Origin: Nocardioides sp. | GTDB lineage: Bacteria; Actinomycetota; Actinomycetes; Propionibacteriales; Nocardioidaceae | Direction of reading: 5' to 3' | Assembly: GCA_029264225.1 (NCBI GenBank) | Contig: JARICB010000395.1 | Span: 1-13,688, forward strand | DNA: 13,688 bases | Part shown: positions 7,026 through 12,735 of the stretch, piece by piece | Layout: each line of letters begins with the position of its first letter | Numbering within the stretch: the stretch's first letter is position 1 | Translations under genes and position numbers: made by a program | The notes under the pieces: generated by a model | What the model saw: the letters and a program-made list of their open reading frames with translations, nothing else | What the model was told of the DNA's origin: nothing | The model's database searches: none

Positions 7026-7894
7026 GCCAGGGCTCCTGTCAACGGGAGGTGAGAAGTGAGGTGGGCCACTTGGGTGTCCTTGGGGTTGGTGATCGGGCGG
7101 AACACCTGTGCCCGGCCGACCGACTCGCGCGACCAGTGGTGGGCCGCGTCGACAGCGGTCTCCGCCGAGCCGAGGACCAGCCAGCCGTCATCGGCCACGG
7201 TCGGACGGAGTCGCTGGAGCACGTCCTGCTGGGTCTTGACGTCGAAGCAGGGGAGCACGTTGCGGAGAAAGACGATGTCGAAGCATGGCAACACCGGGAA
7301 CGGGGCCGCCAGGTTGAGGTGCTGGGTGCGAACCATGGAGCGCAGGTCGCGGTGCACCCGCCAGGTGGCGCCGGTGCGTTCGAACCAGCGAACCAGGGAG
7401 GTCGCGGGGAGGCCGCGGTTCATCTCCACTTGGCTGAAGCGTCCGTCATCTACCCGCTTGAGCATGGCGGTGGAAACGTCGGTGGCCAGAATTTCGACCT
7501 GCCAGTCAGCCGGAAGCAGCTCGCGACACAGCATCGCAATGCTGTAGACCTCCTGGCCGCTGGAGCAGGCGGCCGACCAGATACGCAGGCGCTTGCCTCG
7601 AGCCCGGTCCGCGATCATCCGCGGCAGGATCACCTCGGAGAGTGCCTTGAAAGGCACGCTGTCGCGGAACCATGACGTCTCGTTGATCGTGAGGGAGTCG
7701 AGGATCAGCGTCCGCTCAACGGGGTCGGTAAGGTATCGGGCGACGTAATCGTCCACGTCGCGGCAACCGCGCGCACCGGCCAACGGCAACAGGGCGGCCT
7801 CGATGAGGTGCTCCTTGCCGGTGCCGTAGACCATCGCCGTCTCGCGACGTACGACGTCGGCGACGAGCCTGGAGGTCAGCGGAGCAATGGGCAC
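7013..7894 (-). CDS. cheR: Chemotaxis protein methyltransferase CheR
   Basis: CheR transfers methyl groups from S-adenosylmethionine to glutamates of chemoreceptors, setting adaptation. The 293-residue protein has the N-terminal helical CheR domain (GKEHLIEAALLPLA at 26-39), TINETSWFRD at about 69-78, the SAM-binding segment RIWSAACSSGQEVYS at 104-118, ATDV at 137-140, FLRNVLPCFD at 209-218, and LGSAET near 241. ACSSGQE replaces the more usual GCSTGEE form, a small deviation. I choose GTG at 7894 because the homologous N-terminus starts there (MPIAPLTSRLVADVV). The frame stays open upstream to 7978, but that part overlaps a promoter-like site and reads unlike protein. It is the first gene of the chemotaxis/basal-body operon. 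No receptors are present in the window. Confidence 0.94.
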   Translation of the reverse strand: MPIAPLTSRLVADVVRRETAMVYGTGKEHLIEAALLPLAGARGCRDVDDYVARYLTDPVERTLILDSLTINETSWFRDSVPFKALSEVILPRMIADRARGKRLRIWSAACSSGQEVYSIAMLCRELLPADWQVEILATDVSTAMLKRVDDGRFSQVEMNRGLPATSLVRWFERTGATWRVHRDLRSMVRTQHLNLAAPFPVLPCFDIVFLRNVLPCFDVKTQQDVLQRLRPTVADDGWLVLGSAETAVDAAHHWSRESVGRAQVFRPITNPKDTQVAHLTSHLPLTGALAWKS

Positions 7895-7901
7895 GACTGC
7901 C

Positions 7902-7930
7902 CTATCGGTCGGAAAGTGGCAGGACTGAGG
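7902..7930 (-). promoter_or_regulatory. Candidate sigma-28-type promoter immediately upstream of cheR
   Basis: On the minus strand CCTCAG (7925-7930) is followed by exactly 15 bases and ACCGATAG (7902-7909). It matches the flgN, flgB and fliC sites in the same window. Only 7 bases separate the -10 from the cheR GTG, so the transcript should begin at or beside the start codon. Confidence 0.55.
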
Positions 7931-8002
7931 AATCCTCTGTTCTTCGTGACCTGGTTCACTTTCGGCCTGACTTCGCACTTCGTGGTGGCGCTGCCGTCCT
8001 GC

Positions 8003-8031
8003 CGATCGGCCCAGTGCAACGGAGGGTGATC
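8003..8031 (-). promoter_or_regulatory. Second, weaker candidate promoter upstream of cheR
   Basis: On the minus strand GATCAC (8026-8031) precedes 15 bases and GCCGATCG (8003-8010). The -10 is a perfect match to GCCGAT but the -35 lacks the CCTCA of the other sites. The -10 is part of the palindrome GCCGATCGGC (8001-8010). It would give a cheR leader of about 100 bases. Confidence 0.3.
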
Positions 8032-8044
8032 GTCGTTGACGACT

Positions 8045-8060
8045 CCACCGTTGTCGGTAG
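8045..8060 (-). terminator. Weak hairpin after the fliD-fliS operon
   Basis: On the minus strand CTACCG-ACAA-CGGTGG can form a 6-bp stem with one G-U pair, 17 bases after the stop of the last gene of the fliD operon. No T run follows. The remainder of the 183-bp gap between 7895 and 8077 holds the two cheR promoter candidates and nothing else that I recognise. Confidence 0.22.
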
Positions 8061-8077
8061 AAGCATCGGGGCGGCGC

Positions 8078-8401
8078 TCAGGCGTGCGTGTCGACGTACA
8101 ACGGCCGCGCGTGGTCTCGGGTCGCGCGGTCGACCTGATCGGCATAACCGGCCTGAGCGCGGGTCTCGCGCATTCGCGCCGACAGCATCGCTGCCACCTC
8201 GCGCTGGTTGTTGAGGAGAGTCATCGCTCGCTCTTCCACCGAGGGCGGCATCGGTGGCATGTCGTTCAACGGCGTCCACGCGAGGGCGTCCATGGGGGAG
8301 TCCGTGTCGGGGTCCGCCAGCTGGGCAAGAGCCAGGTTCAGGTCCCGCTCCAGCTCATCGAGCACCTGGGTCCAGGCCCGGTGCGGCGATTGCGTGGTCA
8401 T
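8078..8401 (-). CDS. Hypothetical protein in the fliT position, possible flagellar chaperone
   Basis: This 107-residue protein follows fliS, its ATG overlapping the fliS stop as ATGA. I do not recognise a family from sequence alone. It is predicted to be two helices separated by a Pro/Met-rich linker: residues 8-30 (HRAWTQVLDELERDLNLALA) and 55-95 (SVEERAMTLLNNQREVAAML). There is no signal peptide or membrane segment. In many flagellar loci the gene after fliD-fliS is fliT, the FliD export chaperone, which is also a small all-helical protein. I infer such a role from position and shape only. A longer open frame extends upstream to 8581, but that part is a shadow of fliS. Confidence 0.8.
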   Translation of the reverse strand: MTTQSPHRAWTQVLDELERDLNLALAQLADPDTDSPMDALAWTPLNDMPPMPPSVEERAMTLLNNQREVAAMLSARMRETRAQAGYADQVDRATRDHARPLYVDTHA

Positions 8402-8787
8402 GCGATCGCCGAGGGGGACGACTCGGCCACGACCATGGCGGCGTCGCGCCAGGTCTCCTGGATCTGGGTAGCGAGGTGGAGGCAGTCCTCCATGACGTTC
8501 AGGTCGCGCCCGACATTGGCGCGGACCAGGGAGGAGTGCAGGAACGAGTAGAGGGAGGCGAGCGCAGCGGCACCCGACCAACCGTCCGGGCGCAGGCTGG
8601 CCTGCAGTTCCATCACGATGTCTTGTGCGTGCAGCAGGTGTTCGTGAGCGGGAGCATCGGCACGGCGGGCCTGCACCGCCCGCTGGATGTCGAGCACGAG
8701 CCGATCGCAGAGCATCACGAGCAGTGTGCTCGGGGATGCGGTGACGACGGACGAAGAGAGGTAGGCGCCGCGGACATTGGGGCTCAT
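8398..8787 (-). CDS. fliS: Flagellin export chaperone FliS
   Basis: FliS binds the C-terminus of flagellin in the cytoplasm, stops premature polymerisation and delivers it for export. The 129-residue protein starts MSPNVRGAYLSSSVVTASPS, matching the family opening (a Y-x(n)-ATP/ASPxxLxxMLYD pattern, here ASPSTLLVMLCDRLVLDIQ). Its C-terminal half contains ALASLYSFLHSSLVRANV, like the family LYxYlxxrLxeAN. ATG at 8787 has TCCTCC complement (GGAGGA, 8791-8796) just 4-5 bases upstream and starts 11 bases after the fliD stop. A TTG at 8802 in the same frame is rejected because the ribosome site lies downstream of it. Confidence 0.94.
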   Translation of the reverse strand: MSPNVRGAYLSSSVVTASPSTLLVMLCDRLVLDIQRAVQARRADAPAHEHLLHAQDIVMELQASLRPDGWSGAAALASLYSFLHSSLVRANVGRDLNVMEDCLHLATQIQETWRDAAMVVAESSPSAIA

Positions 8788-8798
8788 GGTTCCTCCGG

Positions 8799-10112
8799 TC
8801 AACTCTTGTTCAAGGCGGACAGTTGGCCGGCGAGCCAGTTTCCCTGGTTCTGGAGGGCGTTGAGGGCAGTCTCCATGGCCGAGTATTGGCGCGACAGCGT
8901 GGACTTGCGCATCTGCAGCCGCACGTCCCAGGCCTCGATGCTCTTTCCCAGCGAGGTCACCACGGACTCGCGGCCCTTGATGGCCGTGGAGACCGAACCG
9001 GTGGTCGGGTTGCTCGCGGCGCCGGCCAGTTGGCTCAGGCGGGTGGCCCAGCCGTTGTCGGCACCGGCGCCGGTGAACATGGCCTGGACGGCCACCGGGT
9101 CGGCGGCGAGGGCGGCGCTCAACTTGGTTTCGTTGAGTTCAAGGCGGCCGAACTGGGTGATCTGAATACCGAGGTCGCTCAGCGAGCCACCGCCCGGCAC
9201 CCGTAGGGAGTCGAGGATCTGGTCGCGAAGGCCTCGTGCGGTGGGGTCGCCGGCCAGTTTTCCTGCCTTGGCGCCGATACCGCCGGTCTGTTCAGCGATG
9301 AAGTCGAGGAGGCCGTTGACCTGGTCGACGAAGCCCTTGATCGTGGCCTGGGCGGTGCTGTCGTCCCGCTTGAAGGCGACGCTCGCCGTGCTACCGATCA
9401 CGGTGTCGTCGGACAGCGTGATCGAGACGCCGGGGACCAGGTCGGTGAAGGTGTTGCTCGCCGAGGTCACGGTAATGCCGGTGCCAAGAGAGATCCGGGC
9501 ATCGGAGCCGGCGCGCGCGGTGGATCCGCCCAACAGGGCAGAGCCGTCGGTGTTGGTCAGGCTGAAGTCGGAGGCCGCGCCGGTTGCATCGGAGGTGACC
9601 AGCAGCTGGTAGGTGCCGGGTCCGGTACGGACGGCTGCGGCGGTGACGCCGGCGCCGGCATTGTTGATCGCAGCGACAACGCTGGACAGGGTGCCGTCAC
9701 CGGCATCGATGTCCTGCACGGTGCCGTCAAGCAGATCGAGGCGCACCTTGTTGGTCGCATCGGTGACGACATCACTCAGAGCGGCGGGCTGGCTGAACCC
9801 GAGTTGATGGGGGCGCGCCACCTGTTCGGTAGTGACCGACAGTTGGCCGCTGGTAGCCGAGGGGGAGATCTTGACGGCGACCTTCGGGTCGCTCGAGGTA
9901 GCCACCAGGGCTGCCCACTTGGCCGGAGTCGCAAGGCTCTTGGCAGCGGACTCGAAGACGGCCAGACGCGTGTTCAATCCGCGTAGCGTGGTGATCACGG
10001 ATTCTTGCGCGGCTTGTTGGATCTGCAAACGCTTGCGGGGGATGGCTTCCAACTGCATGAGCTGGTCCACGATGTTGGCGGTGTTCAGACCGGTCGCGTC
10101 GATGCTGGCCAT
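8799..10112 (-). CDS. fliD: Flagellar filament cap protein FliD (HAP2)
   Basis: FliD caps the filament tip and promotes flagellin folding into the filament. The 437-residue protein opens MASIDATGLNTANIVDQLMQ, the conserved FliD N-terminus (G-L-x-T-x-x-I-V-x-x-L-M). A helical coil runs over about residues 25-70. The central beta-rich part includes repeated TVxDIDAGDGTLSSVVAAINNAGAGV-like segments of the flagellin-hook IN type. The C-terminus (KSTLSRQYSAMETALNALQ) is the conserved FliD coil. ATG at 10112 has GGAGG (10118-10122) 5 bases upstream. No sigma-28-like site was found between fliC and fliD, so expression may come by read-through from fliC or from a promoter type I cannot see. Confidence 0.95.
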   Translation of the reverse strand: MASIDATGLNTANIVDQLMQLEAIPRKRLQIQQAAQESVITTLRGLNTRLAVFESAAKSLATPAKWAALVATSSDPKVAVKISPSATSGQLSVTTEQVARPHQLGFSQPAALSDVVTDATNKVRLDLLDGTVQDIDAGDGTLSSVVAAINNAGAGVTAAAVRTGPGTYQLLVTSDATGAASDFSLTNTDGSALLGGSTARAGSDARISLGTGITVTSASNTFTDLVPGVSITLSDDTVIGSTASVAFKRDDSTAQATIKGFVDQVNGLLDFIAEQTGGIGAKAGKLAGDPTARGLRDQILDSLRVPGGGSLSDLGIQITQFGRLELNETKLSAALAADPVAVQAMFTGAGADNGWATRLSQLAGAASNPTTGSVSTAIKGRESVVTSLGKSIEAWDVRLQMRKSTLSRQYSAMETALNALQNQGNWLAGQLSALNKS

Positions 10113-10186
10113 GTGTTCCTCCGGGGGTCTCACAATGATGCGGGGGTGCGGAGTTGTCGGACAGCGCCTGACAAGGGTCCACGGAT

Positions 10187-10218
10187 GCCCCTGGGAGGCG
10201 GGGGGGCCTCCCAGGGGC
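10187..10218 (-). terminator. Strong GC hairpin between fliC and fliD
   Basis: A perfect 13-bp inverted repeat (arms 10187-10199 and 10206-10218, GCCCCTGGGAGGC and its complement) encloses six G, read as C6 in the minus-strand transcript. It lies about 40 bases after the fliC stop. There is no U-run, as is common in high-GC actinobacteria. It may end or attenuate flagellin transcription, or stabilise the mRNA 3' end. Confidence 0.7.
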
Positions 10219-10228
10219 GGTGGTCAAG

Positions 10229-10248
10229 CGATAGGCGAAGGCCTACCG
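10229..10248 (-). terminator. Second hairpin just after the flagellin stop
   Basis: On the minus strand CGGTAGGC-CTTC-GCCTATCG forms an 8-bp stem with one G-U pair and a CUUC tetraloop, 9 bases after the fliC stop codon and 10 bases before the larger hairpin. Together they form a tandem structure at the flagellin 3' end. The small size suggests RNA stabilisation or a two-step attenuator rather than a classical terminator. Confidence 0.5.
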
Positions 10249-10257
10249 ATCGAGTGA

Positions 10258-11082
10258 TCAGCGCAGGAGCTGGAGAACGCCCTGCGGTGCCTGGTTGGCC
10301 TGGGCCAGCATGGCGGTGCCCGCCTGCGACAGGATCTGCGCGCGGGTGAAGTTCATCATCTCGCTCGCCATGTCGGTGTCGCGGATACGGCTCTCGGACG
10401 CGGACAGGTTCTCCACCGCGACGTTGACGTTGTTGATGGTGTGCTCGAGGCGGTTCTGCATCGCACCGAGACCGGAACGGGCCGTGGAGATGGCCTTGAT
10501 CGCGGTGTCGACCGTGCCGGTCGACGCCTGGGCGATGGTGTGGTCAGTCACTGCGAGCGCAGCGATGCCCGCGACGGCGGTCTTGACGTCCGTGAGCGAG
10601 ACCGTGATCGCCGAGTTGGCGTTGCCGTCCGCGCCGACCTGGAAGTTCAGGGTCGCGACGGAACCGTCGAGCAGCTTCGTGCCGTTGAAGTTGGTCGAGT
10701 CAGAGATACGCGTGAGCTCGGTGCCCAGGCTCGCGATCTCCGTGGCGATGTTGGCGCGTGCCTCGGTGCTGTTCGAGTCGTTGGCACCCTGGACGGTCAG
10801 GTCACGCACACGCTGCAGGATCGCGTGCACCTCGGTCAGTGCGCCTTCATCGGTCTGGACGACCGAGATGCCGTCCTGAGCGTTGCGAGCAGCCATCTTG
10901 AGACCACCGACCTGCGAGCGCAGGCCCTCGGAGATCGCCAGACCGGCAGCGTCGTCGGCGGCACGGTTGATGCGGAAACCGCTGGAGAGCTTCTCCAGCG
11001 ACTTGCTCATCTGGCCCTGCGTGATTGACAGGTTGCGGTACGAGTTGAACGCGTCGATGTTCTGGTTGATACGGAGACTCAT
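10258..11082 (-). CDS. fliC: Flagellin (FliC/Hag)
   Basis: This 274-residue protein is the filament subunit. It starts MSLRINQNIDAFNSYRNLS and ends LAQANQAPQGVLQLLR, the conserved D0 termini. D1 segments include EKLSSGFRINRAADDAAGLAIS and LQRVRDLTVQGANDS. Between about residues 145 and 195 only a small D2-like linker is present, so the flagellin is short, like Bacillus Hag and many actinobacterial flagellins. The QRVRDL segment resembles the TLR5-recognised motif. AGGAGG (11091-11096) lies 8 bases upstream of ATG and a sigma-28-like promoter is about 63 bases above, fitting very high expression. FliS and FliD follow downstream. There is a single flagellin in the window; others elsewhere are not excluded. 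Confidence 0.97.
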   Translation of the reverse strand: MSLRINQNIDAFNSYRNLSITQGQMSKSLEKLSSGFRINRAADDAAGLAISEGLRSQVGGLKMAARNAQDGISVVQTDEGALTEVHAILQRVRDLTVQGANDSNSTEARANIATEIASLGTELTRISDSTNFNGTKLLDGSVATLNFQVGADGNANSAITVSLTDVKTAVAGIAALAVTDHTIAQASTGTVDTAIKAISTARSGLGAMQNRLEHTINNVNVAVENLSASESRIRDTDMASEMMNFTRAQILSQAGTAMLAQANQAPQGVLQLLR

Positions 11083-11144
11083 GGTGGATCCCTCCTGGAT
11101 GCGAGTCGAGTTCTAGCCAGCCCGTCCGTGGGCTTCACACACAC

Positions 11145-11173
11145 CCATCGGCGGCTCCGGGGCCACCTTGAGG
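11145..11173 (-). promoter_or_regulatory. Candidate sigma-28-type promoter for fliC
   Basis: On the minus strand CCTCAA (11168-11173) precedes 15 bases and GCCGATGG (11145-11152), close to the known sigma-28/WhiG type GCCGATAA. Transcription should begin near 11138, giving a leader of about 56 bases. Sequence just upstream of the -35 (11174-11203) is unusually A/T-rich (AAAAATCGAAATTCAATA), which could act as an UP-like element. Confidence 0.68.
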
Positions 11174-11215
11174 GATTCGGTGTATTGAATTTCGATTTTT
11201 CCGTGCGGGCTTGAC

Positions 11216-12106
11216 TCAGCCTGCGGAGGCGATCGGATGGAGCGTCTCCGGCGGACGACGGGTAGCCGCGTAGGCGCCCATCGCCGGACGCGTTCCGGTT
11301 CCGGTCGCGTGCCGAGCTGCGACCGCGTCGAAATACGCCGTACGGCGTCGGTCTGCCCGCCCGCCCTCGCGGGAGTGAGCAGTCACCATCTCAGGGGAGA
11401 GTTGGGAGTTGATGCCGTCACGCAGGAGGACGAGTGCCTCGGCGCGGATCTGCGAGATGCGCGACTCGGTGACACCGAGGGCTTCGGCAATCTCGGCCAT
11501 CGGGCGCTCGGCGATGAAGTACTGCTCCACGACGGTGCGCAGGCGCTCGGGCAACTCGGCGATGGCCTCGACCAGATAGGCGAGGCGCTCCTTGTGCTCG
11601 AGGTGCTGCTCGGGGGTAGGGGTGTTGCTGGCGAAGTTCTCCGTCAGGTCTGAGTCGTCTCCGGCCTGGAGAGACAGGATGCTCGCCCGAGCCACGTCGT
11701 CGCTGTTGGCCACGACCTCTTCCACGGCCAGGCCGGCAGAGGCGGCGACCTCGGCGTCGGTAGCGGGTCGACGCAACGCCGCCGCGAGTTGGGCGCGAGT
11801 CGCGTCCAGATCGCGTGCCCGGCGACGAACCGAGCGCGAGGCCCAGTCCACGCTGCGCAGATCGTCGAGCAGCGCACCCCGGATCCGGGTCGATGCATAG
11901 CGGGAGAAGGGGACTCCTCGAGACTCGTCGAAGGAGTGGGCGGCTTGGACCAGCGCGAGCAGGCCAGCAGAGGAGAGGTCATCCCGGTTGACGTGGGAGG
12001 GAACCCTGCTCATGGTCTCGCGGACGATGTGTCCGACGAGGGCAGTGTTGGCGCAGATCAATTCATCCACGGCGCCATCGCGGTTGTGTGGGGGGGGCAC
12101 GCACAC
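11216..12106 (-). CDS. fliA: Flagellar RNA polymerase sigma factor, FliA/WhiG (sigma-28) type
   Basis: This sigma factor probably transcribes late flagellar and chemotaxis genes. Region 2 is visible at about residues 14-90 (DELICANTALVGHIV, NRDDLSSAGLLALVQAA, and FSRYASTRIRGALLDDLRS with VDWASRSVR, the sigma-28 form of the DNA-melting segment). Region 3 is at 95-160. Region 4 has the helix-turn-helix MAEIAEALGVTESRISQIRAEAL at about 203-225. From about 234 a non-homologous tail of roughly 60 residues, basic and Ala-rich, extends past the usual end. The start is uncertain: GTG at 12106 is chosen because the region 2 spacing then fits FliA; TTG at 12124 and GTG at 12070 are alternatives. An open frame to TTG at 12244 would overlap the divergent promoter and is unlikely. 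It lies directly upstream of fliC. Confidence 0.9.
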   Translation of the reverse strand: MCVPPPHNRDGAVDELICANTALVGHIVRETMSRVPSHVNRDDLSSAGLLALVQAAHSFDESRGVPFSRYASTRIRGALLDDLRSVDWASRSVRRRARDLDATRAQLAAALRRPATDAEVAASAGLAVEEVVANSDDVARASILSLQAGDDSDLTENFASNTPTPEQHLEHKERLAYLVEAIAELPERLRTVVEQYFIAERPMAEIAEALGVTESRISQIRAEALVLLRDGINSQLSPEMVTAHSREGGRADRRRTAYFDAVAARHATGTGTRPAMGAYAATRRPPETLHPIASAG

Positions 12107-12150
12107 AGTCTGGGCGCCTGTCAACGACTTGTCCCCAATATGGATGAATT
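12060..12150. repeat. 10-bp inverted repeat flanking the sigma factor start region
   Basis: AATTCATCCA at 12060-12069 and TGGATGAATT at 12141-12150 are exact complements 71 bases apart. In the minus-strand transcript the arms could pair and enclose the candidate starts at 12106 and 12124 and a run of eight C, with GTG 12070 beside one arm. The arms are A/T-rich within GC-rich DNA. It may be chance. Confidence 0.4.
12090..12097. repeat. Eight-base homopolymer G (C on sense strand) in the 5' part of the sigma gene
   Basis: Positions 12090-12097 are eight G, read as eight C in the minus-strand sigma gene just after the GTG candidates at 12106 and 12100. If translation begins there the run encodes Pro codons and a one-base slip would shift the frame. 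If it begins at GTG 12070 the run is in the leader. Confidence 0.9.
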
Positions 12151-12258
12151 CGCTGCGCGGTGTGATGGACGACTCCTTCGTGGAAATCCTCAGCAACGGC
12201 TCCCGGCGGTCGAATAGATGGGTCCAAGCCCAAGATCGACCCAAGGTGGTGCCCTGCG
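12107..12258. other. Divergent intergenic region between sigma factor and flgN
   Basis: This stretch of about 150 bp separates the minus-strand sigma gene from the plus-strand flgN. It holds the flgN promoter candidate (12188-12216), one arm of the 10-bp inverted repeat, and several possible sigma gene starts. I found no sigma-28-like site facing the sigma gene, so its own expression is probably driven by another, unseen, regulator. Confidence 0.6.
12188..12216 (+). promoter_or_regulatory. Candidate sigma-28-type promoter for flgN-flgK
   Basis: CCTCAG (12188-12193) precedes exactly 15 bases and GTCGAATA (12209-12216). It has one mismatch in GCCGA but shares the -35 with the cheR site. The start of transcription would be near 12223, about 36 bases above the TTG of flgN. 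Confidence 0.55.
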
Positions 12259-12735
12259 TTGGAGAAGCTGTCGCTAATCCTGTGGCGAGAACGTGAGCTG
12301 CTCGAGACGCTCCAATATCGGCTCGAAGTCGAGCAGTTGGTGATGGCCAGCGGCCGCACCTCCTGGCTCATGCGTGCCGCCGCCGACGTGGAATCGGTGC
12401 TGGAGGACATTCGGCTGACCGAGGTCATGCGTGCCGCCATCGCCGACGAGGTCGCCGCCGAGTTCGGGCTCGAGCCGAACCCGAGCCTGAGTTCGCTGAT
12501 CGAGCACGCTCCCGAACCGTGGTCGGAACTGCTCGCCGAGCACCGCGCCGCCTTTGCTGCCACCACGACCGAGATCAGCCGGCTGGCCGAGGGAAATCGG
12601 ATGCTGATCTCGGCGGGCTACCTCTCCGCCCGTGAGGCGCTGTTCAACATCGGCGGCAGCGCCGCTACCTACACCCCGGACGGCACCACCAGCCAGGAGC
12701 CGGCCCGGGCTGCCCTCATCGACTGGAGCCTGTAA
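12259..12735 (+). CDS. flgN: FlgN-like flagellar export chaperone
   Basis: FlgN binds the C-terminal ends of the hook-filament junction proteins FlgK and FlgL and delivers them to the export gate. The 158-residue protein is largely helical and opens with a Leu/Glu-rich segment (LSLILWRERELLETLQYRLE followed by VEQLVMASGR) typical of the FlgN N-terminal helix. The remainder contains two more amphipathic helices and a short disordered C-terminus. Translation starts at TTG 12259, with AAGGTGG about 9 bases upstream, and its stop overlaps the flgK ATG as TAATG, supporting the role. FlgN diverges strongly between phyla, so the call rests on shape, the N-terminal helix and the coupling to flgK. Confidence 0.82.
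   Translation: MEKLSLILWRERELLETLQYRLEVEQLVMASGRTSWLMRAAADVESVLEDIRLTEVMRAAIADEVAAEFGLEPNPSLSSLIEHAPEPWSELLAEHRAAFAATTTEISRLAEGNRMLISAGYLSAREALFNIGGSAATYTPDGTTSQEPARAALIDWSL

Noticed and set aside
7895-7978. Upstream extension of cheR to 7978
   Set aside because: It includes the cheR promoter candidate and protein sequence unlike CheR; the family N-terminus begins at GTG 7894.
10113-10257. A sigma-28-type promoter for fliD
   Set aside because: I found no CCTCA/TCAA followed by 15 bases and CCGA in this gap; TCAG and CCGA occur but only 7 bases apart.
12107-12244. N-terminal extension of the sigma factor to TTG 12244
   Set aside because: It would cover the divergent flgN promoter region, has no evident ribosome site, and places region 2 far from where FliA proteins begin.
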